The notes under the pieces are model-generated. The model was not told the DNA's origin and ran no database searches. It worked only from the letters and a program-made list of their open reading frames with translations. This document shows positions 1 to 8,459 of a stretch of DNA of 25,760 nucleotides, piece by piece (within the stretch, counting starts at the first letter, position 1; the number at the start of each line of letters is the position of its first letter). This DNA comes from an uncultured Blautia sp. (GTDB taxonomy: Bacteria > Bacillota > Clostridia > Lachnospirales > Lachnospiraceae): contig CAAFRY010000080.1 of assembly GCA_900765525.1 (NCBI GenBank), positions 1-25,760 of the forward strand, read 5' to 3'. Made by a program: the position numbers and the translations under genes.

Positions 1-44
1 ACATCTGCCTTTCATGCGAGTGCGCATCGCTGCGCAAAGCGCTT

Positions 45-127
45 TTTATGATATAGGAAAGTGAGAACTTTCCTATATCATAAAGAAAATCCTCGCAAGT
101 CCTTTATTTTGCAAGGACTGCGAGGAT
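45..127. repeat. Two adjacent strong hairpins in an intergenic region
   Basis: The first hairpin is a perfect 18-bp inverted repeat, 45-62 against 67-84, with a 4-nt loop (GAGA). The second pairs 89-96 with 120-127 and 98-104 with 113-119, with A97 bulged and an 8-nt loop. The second is followed on the + strand by ATTCTTTT, so it could end a transcript entering from the left. Upstream, 27-40 holds TGCGCA twice. Tandem hairpins of this kind are typical of terminators or small dispersed intergenic repeats. No coding frame in 1-284 has support, and 130-235 shows nothing I recognise. Confidence 0.6.
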
Positions 128-238
128 ATTCTTTTCGCTAACTGTTAGAGCAAGGGGATATGTGGGGTCTAATGCTGATTAACCTTGGAGCCAATCCCTT
201 TTTGGTTAGTATCATTTCAGTATTTAAAGGCATAAAAT

Positions 239-278
239 AAGAGCCTATACCCTTTATTTATAAAGGACACAGGCTCTT
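239..278 (-). terminator. Rho-independent terminator of leuS
   Basis: The arms 239-246 (AAGAGCCT) and 271-278 (AGGCTCTT) pair perfectly, and the intervening bases pair further (CCTTTAT with ATAAAGG). Read on the minus strand the hairpin begins 6 nt after the leuS stop codon and is followed by ATTTTATG. The + strand side also ends in a T-rich stretch, so it may work in both directions. Confidence 0.8.
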
Positions 279-284
279 TTGTTA

Positions 285-2699
285 TTATTTCATTACAATA
301 TTCACAATCTTCTTAGGAACATAAATTTCCTTCACTACATTTCCTGTCAGCTTATCTGCAATAGCCTCTTTTCCTGCTGCGATAGCTTCCTCTTTTGTAG
401 CCTCTGCGCTGATGCTGATGACAGCTCTTGTCTTTCCGTTAATCTGCACGGGAATTTCGATTTCATCATCCTTCATAGCGTCTTCATCTGCCTCAGGCCA
501 CTGGGTATGGAAAACAGAATCCTCATGGCCGTATTCCTGCCACAGCTCTTCTGCCACATGAGGTGCAAAAGGCGCTAAAAGCTGTACAAAGGTCTCGATA
601 GTCTCCTTGTCGATTCCTCCTGTTTTCTTAGCTAAATCAATCAGCTTATTATTATATTCCATGAAACCGGAAATAACTGTATTCAGGCTGAAACTCTCCA
701 GACGCTGTGTAATGTCAAATACCAGCTTGTGACGCAGCTTCACCATTTCCTTGCTCTCCGGCACATTGGCTTCTTTGCTGTCCATGGCCAGCTTCCAGAA
801 ACGGTTCAGGAAACGGTACACGCCGTCAATACCTCTGTCGTCCCACTCTGCGTCTAATTCCGGCGGGCCTACAAATAATTCATAAAGTCTCAGAGAATCA
901 CAGCCATAGTCTCTTACTAAATCATCCGGGGAAACTACGTTACCCTTGGACTTACTCATCTTAATGCCGTTCTTACCGGTAATCATACCCTGGTTAAACA
1001 GTTTAATAAAGGGCTCCTCAAAATCAATAGCTCCTATATCATAGAGGAACTTGGTGTAGAATCTGGAATACAGAAGATGAAGCACCGCATGCTCAACACC
1101 ACCGATGTACATATCTACCGGAAGGTATTTATCTGCCTTCTCCTTTGACACCAATTCTTTATCATTCTTATTATCCACATAGCGGAGGAAATACCAGGAT
1201 GAGCCTGCCCACTGAGGCATGGTATTTGTCTCTCTTTTAGCCGGACTGCCGCAGCAGGGACAAGTAGTATTTACCCACTCCTCAATAGCAGCCAGTGGAG
1301 ATTCTCCGGTTCCCGTAGGTTCATAGGATTCTACCTCAGGAAGAGTCAGCGGAAGCTGTTCTTCCGGTACAGGAACATTTCCACATTTAGGACAATGGAT
1401 AATCGGAATAGGCTCGCCCCAATAACGCTGACGGGAGAATACCCAGTCACGAAGCTTATAATTGACGGTCTTGCGCCCGATTCCCATTTTTTCAATCATC
1501 ACAGGAGCCTCTTTTTTCAGCACAGCAGACTCCATGCCATTCCAGTCTCCGGAATTTATCATGGTTCCCGCTGCCTCAGTGTAGGCTTCTGTCATATTTT
1601 CAATCTCTTTTCCATCCTTAGCAATAACCTGGATAATAGGAATATTAAATTTCTTTGCAAACTCAAAGTCACGGTCATCATGGGCAGGAACACACATAAT
1701 GGCTCCTGTTCCGTAATCAGCCAGTACATAATCGGACAGCCAGATAGGTACCTTTGCCCCGTTCAGAGGGTTCACTGCATAGCTTCCCGTGAACACACCG
1801 GTCTTCTCTTTATCCTGAAGACGGTCCACATTAGATTTCATGGAAGCATCGTAAATATATTTTTCTACAGCTTCCTTTGTGTCCTCTGTAGCCAATTCCT
1901 TAGCCAAAGCATGTTCCGGAGCCAGAACCATAAAGGTTGCGCCGTGAAGAGTATCCGGTCTTGTGGTGTATACCGTAATCTTCTCTTCTCTTCCGTCAAC
2001 CGGGAATTCAACCTCAGCTCCGTAAGATTTTCCAATCCAGTCAGACTGCATTTTCTTAACCTTTTCCGGCCAGTCTAATTTATCCAGGTCATTTAACAGA
2101 CGGTCTGCATATTTGGTGATTTTCAGCATCCACTGACGCAGATTTTTTTTCGTAACTTCGGCTCCGCATCTCTCGCATTTACCGTTTACTACTTCCTCAT
2201 TGGCCAGTCCTGTCTTACAGGAAGGACACCAGTTAATGGGGAATTCCTTCTCATAAGCAAGGCCTTCCTTAAACATTTTTACAAAAATCCACTGGGTCCA
2301 CTTATAGAAATTAGGGTCTGTAGTATTAACTTCTCTGTCCCAATCATAAACAGCCGCAATATCCTGAATCTGTTTTTTAATATTTGCTACATTTTCCGCT
2401 GTAGATTTTGCAGGATGTACCCCCATCTTAATCGCATAATTTTCTGCGGGAAGTCCGAACGCATCCCATCCCATGGGATGAATCAGATAATAACCATGCA
2501 TCATTTTATAGCGGCTCCACACATCAGAGATTACATAGCCTCTCCAGTGTCCAACATGAAGTCCGTTTCCTGAAGGATAGGGAAACATATCCAAACAATA
2601 ATATTTCGGCTTTTTGCCGTCATCCACATTCACTGGCTTTTCATCCCAGATTTTGCGCCATTTCTGTTCAATCGCCTTATGATTATAAGGTACTGCCAT
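285..2699 (-). CDS. leuS: Leucyl-tRNA synthetase
   Basis: Cytosolic class I synthetase that charges tRNA-Leu with leucine and removes misacylated amino acids. With the start at 2699 the protein has 804 residues, the usual length for Firmicute LeuRS. Visible are the HVGH form of the HIGH motif (residues 48-51), a zinc-knuckle segment with CPSC and CERC (158-178), the CP1 editing domain with its threonine-rich TTRPDT (245-250) and the AHDDRDF segment (about 339-345), a second cysteine cluster (CPKC, CPCC), and KMSKS (580-584). The frame stays open up to 2777, but that extension would run through the T-box terminator hairpin. AGGAGG lies 9 nt before the ATG at 2699; the ATG at 2705 is only 3 nt from it. 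The gene has its own promoter and T-box leader and ends at a strong terminator, so it is monocistronic. Confidence 0.97.
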   Translation of the reverse strand: MAVPYNHKAIEQKWRKIWDEKPVNVDDGKKPKYYCLDMFPYPSGNGLHVGHWRGYVISDVWSRYKMMHGYYLIHPMGWDAFGLPAENYAIKMGVHPAKSTAENVANIKKQIQDIAAVYDWDREVNTTDPNFYKWTQWIFVKMFKEGLAYEKEFPINWCPSCKTGLANEEVVNGKCERCGAEVTKKNLRQWMLKITKYADRLLNDLDKLDWPEKVKKMQSDWIGKSYGAEVEFPVDGREEKITVYTTRPDTLHGATFMVLAPEHALAKELATEDTKEAVEKYIYDASMKSNVDRLQDKEKTGVFTGSYAVNPLNGAKVPIWLSDYVLADYGTGAIMCVPAHDDRDFEFAKKFNIPIIQVIAKDGKEIENMTEAYTEAAGTMINSGDWNGMESAVLKKEAPVMIEKMGIGRKTVNYKLRDWVFSRQRYWGEPIPIIHCPKCGNVPVPEEQLPLTLPEVESYEPTGTGESPLAAIEEWVNTTCPCCGSPAKRETNTMPQWAGSSWYFLRYVDNKNDKELVSKEKADKYLPVDMYIGGVEHAVLHLLYSRFYTKFLYDIGAIDFEEPFIKLFNQGMITGKNGIKMSKSKGNVVSPDDLVRDYGCDSLRLYELFVGPPELDAEWDDRGIDGVYRFLNRFWKLAMDSKEANVPESKEMVKLRHKLVFDITQRLESFSLNTVISGFMEYNNKLIDLAKKTGGIDKETIETFVQLLAPFAPHVAEELWQEYGHEDSVFHTQWPEADEDAMKDDEIEIPVQINGKTRAVISISAEATKEEAIAAGKEAIADKLTGNVVKEIYVPKKIVNIVMK

Positions 2700-2744
2700 T
2701 TTCATTTTCCTCCTGTTCTTTCGGCGGCAGGAAAAATTTCCTTG

Positions 2745-3022
2745 CCTGTTACGAAACAAAAGCCCTCTCTTCTCCATATTTAGAGACGAAAGGGCTTATT
2801 TTCCGTGGTACCACTCTAATTCACAGACTGTTTTCAGCCCGTGCACTCATTTTTCTGTAACGGGAAATCCCGTCCATATCTACTGTCTCAAATATCAGGG
2901 TTCAATATGGAAACTCCGAGGCCAGTTGGGAATCTTACGCAGCCGCCTTTCACCAGCCGACGGCTCTCTGTCTGCGCAGGGCTTCTTAATAATCCTCTTC
3001 CTTGTTCTTTCTTATGAAACTA
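2745..3022 (-). promoter_or_regulatory. T-box leader controlling leuS
   Basis: The minus strand carries the T-box signature AGAGTGGTACCACGG (2803-2817), where the UGGU pairs with the uncharged tRNA 3' end. U at the variable position fits the A discriminator of tRNA-Leu. Upstream are the stem I element AGAGAGCCG with its distal-arm bases, and a stem III hairpin (ACGGGATTTCCCGT). Downstream is the competing terminator AAGCCCT...AGGGCTT followed by TTTGTTT. Uncharged tRNA-Leu should favour the antiterminator and raise leuS expression. The specifier codon is not certain: CTG at 2896-2898, just after GAAC, is my best candidate, with CTC upstream as the alternative. Both encode leucine. The outer limits are approximate. 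Confidence 0.9.
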
Positions 3023-3028
3023 TTACAC

Positions 3029-3057
3029 ATTTTACTCAGACAGCCCCTTTTTGTCAA
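3029..3057 (-). promoter_or_regulatory. Sigma-A promoter of the leuS T-box transcript
   Basis: A perfect TTGACA (-35, 3052-3057) and TAAAAT (-10, 3029-3034) are separated by 17 nt on the minus strand. They sit just upstream of stem I and only 15 nt after the stop codon of the preceding gene. Confidence 0.85.
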
Positions 3058-3072
3058 CCCCTGGCCAAAAAC

Positions 3073-4710
3073 TTAAGAAGAAAATTCGGAGGATTCCTCT
3101 TTTGGCTTCACCTCTTCCAGCTTGGTAACGCTGCAGATGGGGTCCCCCTCCCGGTAGGTCAGGCTTATCTGGTCTCCCACATCATAGCCTATAATCTGAG
3201 GATATTCGGCCATCGGTATGTCGAAGATAAGCTCCTGTCCTTCCAGGGTGATATAGAAATGAGAATTTCCTTCTATGACAGCCTGGGCCATTTTTTCAAT
3301 AACACCGGAAATCTCAGCTTCCTCCCCTGCGCCGCTGTCAACGCTGATTCCATTTTCAAAAAGAAGCTCTTCATAATTCTTTTCACACTCTTGGACCGTA
3401 TCTCCCACAGCCACATTCTGGTATTTCTGTACATTTACCATAGCATACTTTTTCACCAGACCGGCTCCGTCCTTCAACGCCATGAAATAAGTAGGCTGGT
3501 CAGAAATGTTCAAAAGCAGGGGAAAGGCCGCCTGGTACTTCAGATTTTGTACCTGTCCTTCTGCTGAATCCATAGCAGACCGTTCCTGGGCTCCCTCGCA
3601 GGTATAGTACCTGGTTTCCATGGTTCTCTGGTTCATCAGCACGAAACCTACATTAGACTTATCTCCGCTTACCGAGGTAACTCCCGTATATACCCAAACA
3701 TCATCGTCCAGGGCCAGATAATTATACCCTTCCGTAGTCTGGAGACAGCCCTTCTGTCCCAGAACACTGTTAAAAAATCCGTTTTTCAGCATTCCGTGAT
3801 AATTGTACAGCTCTACCAGCAGGTCTGCCGGGTAAGCTCTGTCCACCCATGAAGGGCAATCCTCAATTTTCAAATCCTGGCATTCTCCGGTCTGAGCGTT
3901 GCACAGCACCACCCGTCCAATGGTTTGCCCTCCGAAAAGACCAATGTTAAACTTTTTCACCGGACATATCCAGTAAGGAGTACCATTGTCATCGATTTCA
4001 AAACTTATCTGGTCAAACATATAGGTAGGATAACGGAAACGCAGATGCCTGTAAATATTCCGGTTAAAATATTCGGACTCTGAATATTTGATTCCCTCTT
4101 CCAGCTTTACCAGCTCTGTATTCTGGGTAGCCATATCAATACGGATATAAGCGGGGATACCATTTTTCTGATTGGTAAGCCATTTAATAGGGCTGGCATA
4201 CCGCAAAGGGCTCACCCGGTAAGGCTGTTCCTTATAGTTAATCTGGGAGTACAGGCTGCTGACCTCAAACTGAGACACCATATCCACCATGCTTCCCATT
4301 TTCCGGTTTCCCAGCAGTTCTGCAGAATCCTTGTCCAGAAGAGGTATCTGGTCGTAACTGATTTCCTTAATATCCTGGGCAAAATTCCTTTCCTCCGGCA
4401 CCACCAGCTGCTGGTATTTTTTCGCATTGATAATAGGTGAAGATAAAAGAGCGCCGATTCCATAGATTACAGCGATAGCCAGAATGGCTCCCACCCCTAT
4501 TTTCAACACTTTACTGCTTTTTATCTCATGTATACTGGTAATTCTCTTCCGGAATCCATAAATCACCAGAAGCACGGCCAACAAGGCTCCCAGAAAGAAC
4601 CAAAAACCGCCTTCATGTATGTTGATAGCCGGCAGCGTAACATAATAATAAAGAAACGCCAGAACCAACACAAGAATTCCTGCTGCTATTTTCTTTTTCA
4701 TGCCTTTCAT
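3073..4710 (-). CDS. Membrane-anchored protein of unknown function
   Basis: I do not recognise the family. From the chosen ATG at 4710 the protein has 545 residues. Two hydrophobic helices near the N-terminus (IAAGILVLVLAFLYYYV and FWFFLGALLAVLLVIYGF) are followed by a basic stretch and a third hydrophobic segment (VGAILAIAVIYGIGALL). About 430 residues of soluble character then follow, rich in aromatic and acidic residues and with few cysteines. No catalytic motif is apparent. The large domain probably lies outside the membrane. The frame is open to 4755, but the ATG at 4710 is preceded by a GAAAGG element, while the ATG three codons later would also fit. It has its own promoter (4806-4834) and no terminator before the leuS promoter, so transcripts may run into the leuS leader. 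Confidence 0.8.
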   Translation of the reverse strand: MKGMKKKIAAGILVLVLAFLYYYVTLPAINIHEGGFWFFLGALLAVLLVIYGFRKRITSIHEIKSSKVLKIGVGAILAIAVIYGIGALLSSPIINAKKYQQLVVPEERNFAQDIKEISYDQIPLLDKDSAELLGNRKMGSMVDMVSQFEVSSLYSQINYKEQPYRVSPLRYASPIKWLTNQKNGIPAYIRIDMATQNTELVKLEEGIKYSESEYFNRNIYRHLRFRYPTYMFDQISFEIDDNGTPYWICPVKKFNIGLFGGQTIGRVVLCNAQTGECQDLKIEDCPSWVDRAYPADLLVELYNYHGMLKNGFFNSVLGQKGCLQTTEGYNYLALDDDVWVYTGVTSVSGDKSNVGFVLMNQRTMETRYYTCEGAQERSAMDSAEGQVQNLKYQAAFPLLLNISDQPTYFMALKDGAGLVKKYAMVNVQKYQNVAVGDTVQECEKNYEELLFENGISVDSGAGEEAEISGVIEKMAQAVIEGNSHFYITLEGQELIFDIPMAEYPQIIGYDVGDQISLTYREGDPICSVTKLEEVKPKEESSEFSS

Positions 4711-4805
4711 ACCATACCTTTCTTTTCTTTTTTCCTGTCCCTGTTTTCCCGGCAATCGCTACCCCAGAGTATCCCTTTGAAAAATGGGAAAAAGAATATG
4801 TGTGT

Positions 4806-4834
4806 ATACTATCATATCTTTTCTTGCATGGCAA
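4806..4834 (-). promoter_or_regulatory. Promoter of the unknown membrane protein gene
   Basis: TTGCCA (4829-4834) and TAGTAT (4806-4811) are spaced 17 nt apart on the minus strand, about 95 nt before the start codon. This lies just downstream of the terminator of the EF-G-like gene, which is where a new promoter would be expected. Confidence 0.65.
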
Positions 4835-4896
4835 GATAAGAGCTATATCTATCGCAGCGCCTTTATATGCATTATCCCGGTAAACCGGACATGCAA

Positions 4897-4934
4897 AAAG
4901 GACCGCCTGGGATTGTCTCCCAAAGCGGCCCTTT
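4897..4934 (-). terminator. Rho-independent terminator of the EF-G-like gene
   Basis: The outer arms 4897-4906 and 4925-4934 pair with one G-U wobble on the minus-strand RNA, and an inner TGGGA/TCCCA stem extends the hairpin. The minus strand continues with TTTTTGC. It starts about 50 nt after the stop codon. Confidence 0.85.
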
Positions 4935-4984
4935 CTGCTAAGAAAGAGATTCAATGTATGATGTACTCCGAACCGAAGTTGGAT

Positions 4985-7072
4985 TTATTCCTCTTCTGCC
5001 TTTGCCCTTGCTGCAATTTCCTTCTCCTGAATATCAGAAGGAGCCTGCTCATAGCGGGCAAATTCATAGGAGAATAATCCGCTGCCTCCGGTCATGGAGC
5101 GTAAATCTGTAGAATATCCGTAAATGGAAAGCATAGGTACGTCAGCCTCAATAATGGTATTTCCCTTATGCTCACCGTCTGGATTCATACCCAGGACACG
5201 TCCTCTTCTCTTGTTCAAATCTCCCATAACGTCTCCGGTAAATTTATCGGGAACGCTGACCTTCATAGATACAATTGGCTCTAAGAGAATAGGAGAAGCT
5301 TCCATAAAGCCCTTCTTAAAGGCCTGGATAGCAGCTGTTTTAAAGGCCATCTCTGAGGAGTCTACAGGGTGATAGGAACCATCGTAAAGTGTAGCCTTCA
5401 CGCCTACAACGGGATAAGCAGCCAACGGACCCTTAGCCACAGATTCCTGTACGCCTTTTTCTACAGCCGGGAAGTAGTTCTTGGGAACAGCGCCACCTAC
5501 TACGGTCTGCTCAAACATATAGGAAGTTTCCAAATCTCCGGACGGCTCAAAAATCATCTTTACATGTCCGTACTGTCCGTGTCCTCCGGACTGTTTCTTA
5601 TATTTTGCCTCTACATCGGCTTTCTTCCGGATAGTTTCCTTAAACGGAACCTTTGGCTCAGAAAGCAGGATGTCCACTTTATAGCGTTCTTTCAGCTTGC
5701 TTGCCACAATATCCAGATGCTGCTCGCCAATACCGTAAATCAAAGTCTGACGGTTCTGGGAATCATTGACTACCTTTAAGGTTAAATCTTCCTGCATCAT
5801 TCTGGACAGAGCCTGGGAAACTTTATCCTCATCTCCCTTATTTACGGTCTTATATCTCTTGTAGGTATAAGGAACAGAAATCTCTGTCTTTCCGTAAAGA
5901 ATAGGAGTTGCTTTTGTAGCCAGGGTATCTCCTGTTGCAACGGTATTTAACTTAGCAATAGCGCCAATGTCTCCTGCATGAAGTTCCGGTACCTCAACTG
6001 GTTTGGAGCCTTCCAGAACATATAACTTATTTAATTTCTCCTCTGTTTCCTTGCCTGTATTATATAAAACATCGTCGTTCTTAATAACACCGGAGCAAAC
6101 CTTTACCAGAGAATACTTGCCCAGGAAGGGGTCCACAATGGTCTTGAACACATATGCGGATTTTGCTTTTGTAAAATCATAATTTGCCTGATAAATTTCG
6201 TTTGTCTTTGCATTCATGCCGGCACAGGTTCTCTGGTCCGGACTTGGGAAATAACCGCAAATATCATCCAGCAGGTTGGCTACACCCTGAATGTTAATGG
6301 TGGAACCCATGCATACCGGAATGATACTGCCGTCAGATATGTTCATCTTTAGAGCGGCAGAAACCTCAGCCACAGAGAATTCTTCCCCTGCGAAATAACG
6401 GTCCATAAATTCTTCGCTCAGCTCTGCTACGGATTCCATCAGGATTTCATGGTATTTTTCCAGGTATTCCTGCAGATACTCGGGAACCGGGCACTCTTTC
6501 TTTTTGCCTCTGTCTATGTATTTTCTTCCGGCCTGTTTCACGATATTTACATAGCCCACAAATTTTCCGTCCTCACGGATAGGCATATGGATAGGAGCAA
6601 TCTTCTTTCCGTACAGTTCTGTCAGTTCCTCCACTACCTGACGATAGCTGACATCGTCAATATCCATCTCTGTTACAAAGAACATGCGGGGCAGCTTATA
6701 CTTCTCACAAAGCTCCCAGGCCTTCTGGGTTCCCACCTGTACCCCGTCTTTTCCGGATACTACGATAATGGCTGCGTCTGCTGCTGCAACTGCTTCTTCC
6801 ACTTCCCCCACAAAATCGAAATAGCCCGGTGTATCCAATACATTAATCTTTACTTTTCCCCATACAATCGGAACCACAGATGTCGTAATTGAGAATTTTC
6901 TCTTTATCTCCTCTTTATCATAATCACTTACGGTGTTTCCATCTGTCACTTTCCCCAAGCGGCTTGTAATACCTGATAAATAAGCCATTGCCTCTGTAAG
7001 ACTCGTCTTTCCGGCACCGCCATGGCCGAGCAGGACCACATTTCTAATTCTGTCGCTTCTAAAAACGTCCAT
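4985..7072 (-). CDS. EF-G-like translation factor GTPase (EF-G2 type) with altered G motifs
   Basis: The 695-residue protein has the full EF-G layout: G domain, domain II (about 290-370), domain III (GEQHLDIVASKLKERY), domain IV (SGGHGQYGHVKM and DGSYHPVDSSEMAF) and domain V. The P-loop GHGGAGKT (16-23) and DTPG (80-83) are intact. Two key sites differ from canonical EF-G. The residue after DTPG is Tyr84 where EF-G has the catalytic histidine, and the G4 motif NKMD is replaced by TEMD (134-137). Switch I also lacks the usual ERGITI. These point to a paralogue rather than the housekeeping fusA. EF-G2 proteins are reported to bind the ribosome with weak or no ribosome-stimulated GTPase. GGGAGG lies 8 nt before the ATG. 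The gene stands alone, with its own promoter and terminator. Confidence 0.92.
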   Translation of the reverse strand: MDVFRSDRIRNVVLLGHGGAGKTSLTEAMAYLSGITSRLGKVTDGNTVSDYDKEEIKRKFSITTSVVPIVWGKVKINVLDTPGYFDFVGEVEEAVAAADAAIIVVSGKDGVQVGTQKAWELCEKYKLPRMFFVTEMDIDDVSYRQVVEELTELYGKKIAPIHMPIREDGKFVGYVNIVKQAGRKYIDRGKKKECPVPEYLQEYLEKYHEILMESVAELSEEFMDRYFAGEEFSVAEVSAALKMNISDGSIIPVCMGSTINIQGVANLLDDICGYFPSPDQRTCAGMNAKTNEIYQANYDFTKAKSAYVFKTIVDPFLGKYSLVKVCSGVIKNDDVLYNTGKETEEKLNKLYVLEGSKPVEVPELHAGDIGAIAKLNTVATGDTLATKATPILYGKTEISVPYTYKRYKTVNKGDEDKVSQALSRMMQEDLTLKVVNDSQNRQTLIYGIGEQHLDIVASKLKERYKVDILLSEPKVPFKETIRKKADVEAKYKKQSGGHGQYGHVKMIFEPSGDLETSYMFEQTVVGGAVPKNYFPAVEKGVQESVAKGPLAAYPVVGVKATLYDGSYHPVDSSEMAFKTAAIQAFKKGFMEASPILLEPIVSMKVSVPDKFTGDVMGDLNKRRGRVLGMNPDGEHKGNTIIEADVPMLSIYGYSTDLRSMTGGSGLFSYEFARYEQAPSDIQEKEIAARAKAEEE

Positions 7073-7103
7073 ATGTAATACCTCCCAATCTTAATATGTG
7101 TAT

Positions 7104-7132
7104 ATTTTACTAAAAAACTTTCAATAATTCAA
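7104..7132 (-). promoter_or_regulatory. Promoter of the EF-G-like gene
   Basis: TTGAAT (7127-7132) and TAAAAT (7104-7109) are separated by 17 nt on the minus strand, about 32 nt before the start codon. It is divergent from the tyrA promoter about 90 bp away. Confidence 0.7.
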
Positions 7133-7219
7133 GCATTTTAATCAAAATAGACAAGTTTTTTCTCCTTTTTTCTGGGCTTCACCTGTAATACAAGTCAAAA
7201 TGCAAAAAACGCTAAACAG

Positions 7220-7248
7220 TTGACATTTCCCCCATCCTATCATAAAAT
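7220..7248 (+). promoter_or_regulatory. Promoter of the tyrA-aroA-lipoprotein unit
   Basis: A perfect TTGACA (7220-7225) lies 17 nt before TAAAAT (7243-7248). The transcript leader is about 90 nt and holds one small stem (GCCTC...GAGGC around 7290-7314), with no T-run and no recognisable riboswitch or T-box. Confidence 0.8.
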
Positions 7249-7346
7249 TATTAGCAGTTTAAAGTAATACAGAAGTATGGAAAATGGCCTCCAAAAACAA
7301 ATCTGAGGCTGTTCCATCATAAACATAAGAAGGAGCATGAAAACAC

Positions 7347-8444
7347 ATGGAAACCACCACCATCGGTTTTATCGGATTAGGACTTATCGGAGGTTCAATT
7401 GCTAAAGCTATCCGCAAATTTCACCCGGAATATCAGATTCTGGCTTACAACCGCACAAAAGACGTTTTGGACGACGCTGTTTTCGACGGGATTGTAGACA
7501 TCCCCTGTTCTGAACGGGATACCCGTTTTGCCTTGTGCGACTATATTTTTCTCTGTGCCACTGTAGATTACAATCTGGAATGTCTCTCCTGGCTGAAGGG
7601 ACTGATTCGTCCCGGCTGTATTCTCACAGATGTAGGCAGCGTTAAGGGAGAAATCCATCGTCAGATAACTGCCTTGGATATGGCAGCTAATTTTATTGGA
7701 GGCCATCCCATGGCAGGAAGTGAAAAAACAGGGTATGAGAATTCCAGCGACCATCTTATTGAAAACGCTTATTACATTCTCACCCCTTCTGAGGAGGTAG
7801 GTCTGGAAAAAATCGGAGCTTATACAGAACTGGTGTCCTCTATCGGAGCCCTGCCCATGATTCTTACCTGGGACGAGCATGACTTTGTCACTGCTTCTGT
7901 CAGCCATCTGCCCCATATTGTGGCAGCTTCCCTGGTAAATGTGGTAAAACGCCTGGACTCTCCTCAGGAGCATATGAAGACCATAGCTGCAGGCGGCTTT
8001 AAGGATATTACCAGAATCGCTTCCTCTTCTCCTCATATGTGGCAGCAAATCTGCCTGGAAAATCCAGAGTATATTTCAAAGGTACTGGATGAATACATCC
8101 GTATGATAGTCCAGGCCAAATACCTGGTAGACCAGAGAGACGGAAACGGGCTCTACGAAATGTTTTCCCAGTCCCGGGAATACCGTAATTCCATGAATGA
8201 CGCTTCCAGCGGCCCGCTGAAAAAGGAGTATACTCTATACTGCGATGTGATAGATGAAACAGGAGCTATTGCTACCATAGCCACTATCCTGTCCATGAAC
8301 GGTATCAGCATTAAAAATATTGGTATCATCCATAACCGGGAATTTGAAGACGGTGTTCTGAAAATTGAGTTCTACGGGGAAGAAGCCCAGAAAAGTGCGG
8401 CAGAACAACTAAAAAAACGCAATTATATTATCTACGAAAGATAG
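7347..8444 (+). CDS. tyrA: Prephenate dehydrogenase with C-terminal ACT domain
   Basis: Oxidatively decarboxylates prephenate to 4-hydroxyphenylpyruvate, the tyrosine branch of aromatic synthesis, using NAD(P). The 365-residue protein starts with a Rossmann fold (GFIGLGLIGGS, 7-17), has the catalytic histidine segment HPMAGSEKTGY (His120), then the helical dimerisation domain. It ends in an ACT domain (about 293-365, GAIATIATILSMNGISIKNI) that in this family usually binds tyrosine for feedback inhibition. GAAGGAG ends 11 nt before the ATG at 7347. An ATG at 7337 is too close to the RBS and in another frame. aroA follows after 15 nt, so the two are almost certainly cotranscribed. Confidence 0.96.
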   Translation: METTTIGFIGLGLIGGSIAKAIRKFHPEYQILAYNRTKDVLDDAVFDGIVDIPCSERDTRFALCDYIFLCATVDYNLECLSWLKGLIRPGCILTDVGSVKGEIHRQITALDMAANFIGGHPMAGSEKTGYENSSDHLIENAYYILTPSEEVGLEKIGAYTELVSSIGALPMILTWDEHDFVTASVSHLPHIVAASLVNVVKRLDSPQEHMKTIAAGGFKDITRIASSSPHMWQQICLENPEYISKVLDEYIRMIVQAKYLVDQRDGNGLYEMFSQSREYRNSMNDASSGPLKKEYTLYCDVIDETGAIATIATILSMNGISIKNIGIIHNREFEDGVLKIEFYGEEAQKSAAEQLKKRNYIIYER

Positions 8445-8459
8445 GAGGACAGGCGGCCT

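Noticed and set aside
130..235. Possible small gene or RNA left of leuS
   Set aside because: No frame with an RBS, and only a weak 5-bp TAACC/GGTTA pairing.
2700..2777. N-terminal extension of leuS up to 2777
   Set aside because: It would be encoded by the T-box terminator hairpin and lacks an RBS; AGGAGG lies directly before the internal ATG at 2699.
2926..3567. 213-residue plus-strand open frame
   Set aside because: It covers the T-box leader, the leuS promoter and the 3' part of a minus-strand gene; no RBS and no family resemblance.
7337..7405. 22-codon upstream frame with four histidines, overlapping the start of tyrA
   Set aside because: Only 1 nt separates its ATG from the RBS, and it shares the tyrA coding sequence, so its composition is probably accidental.
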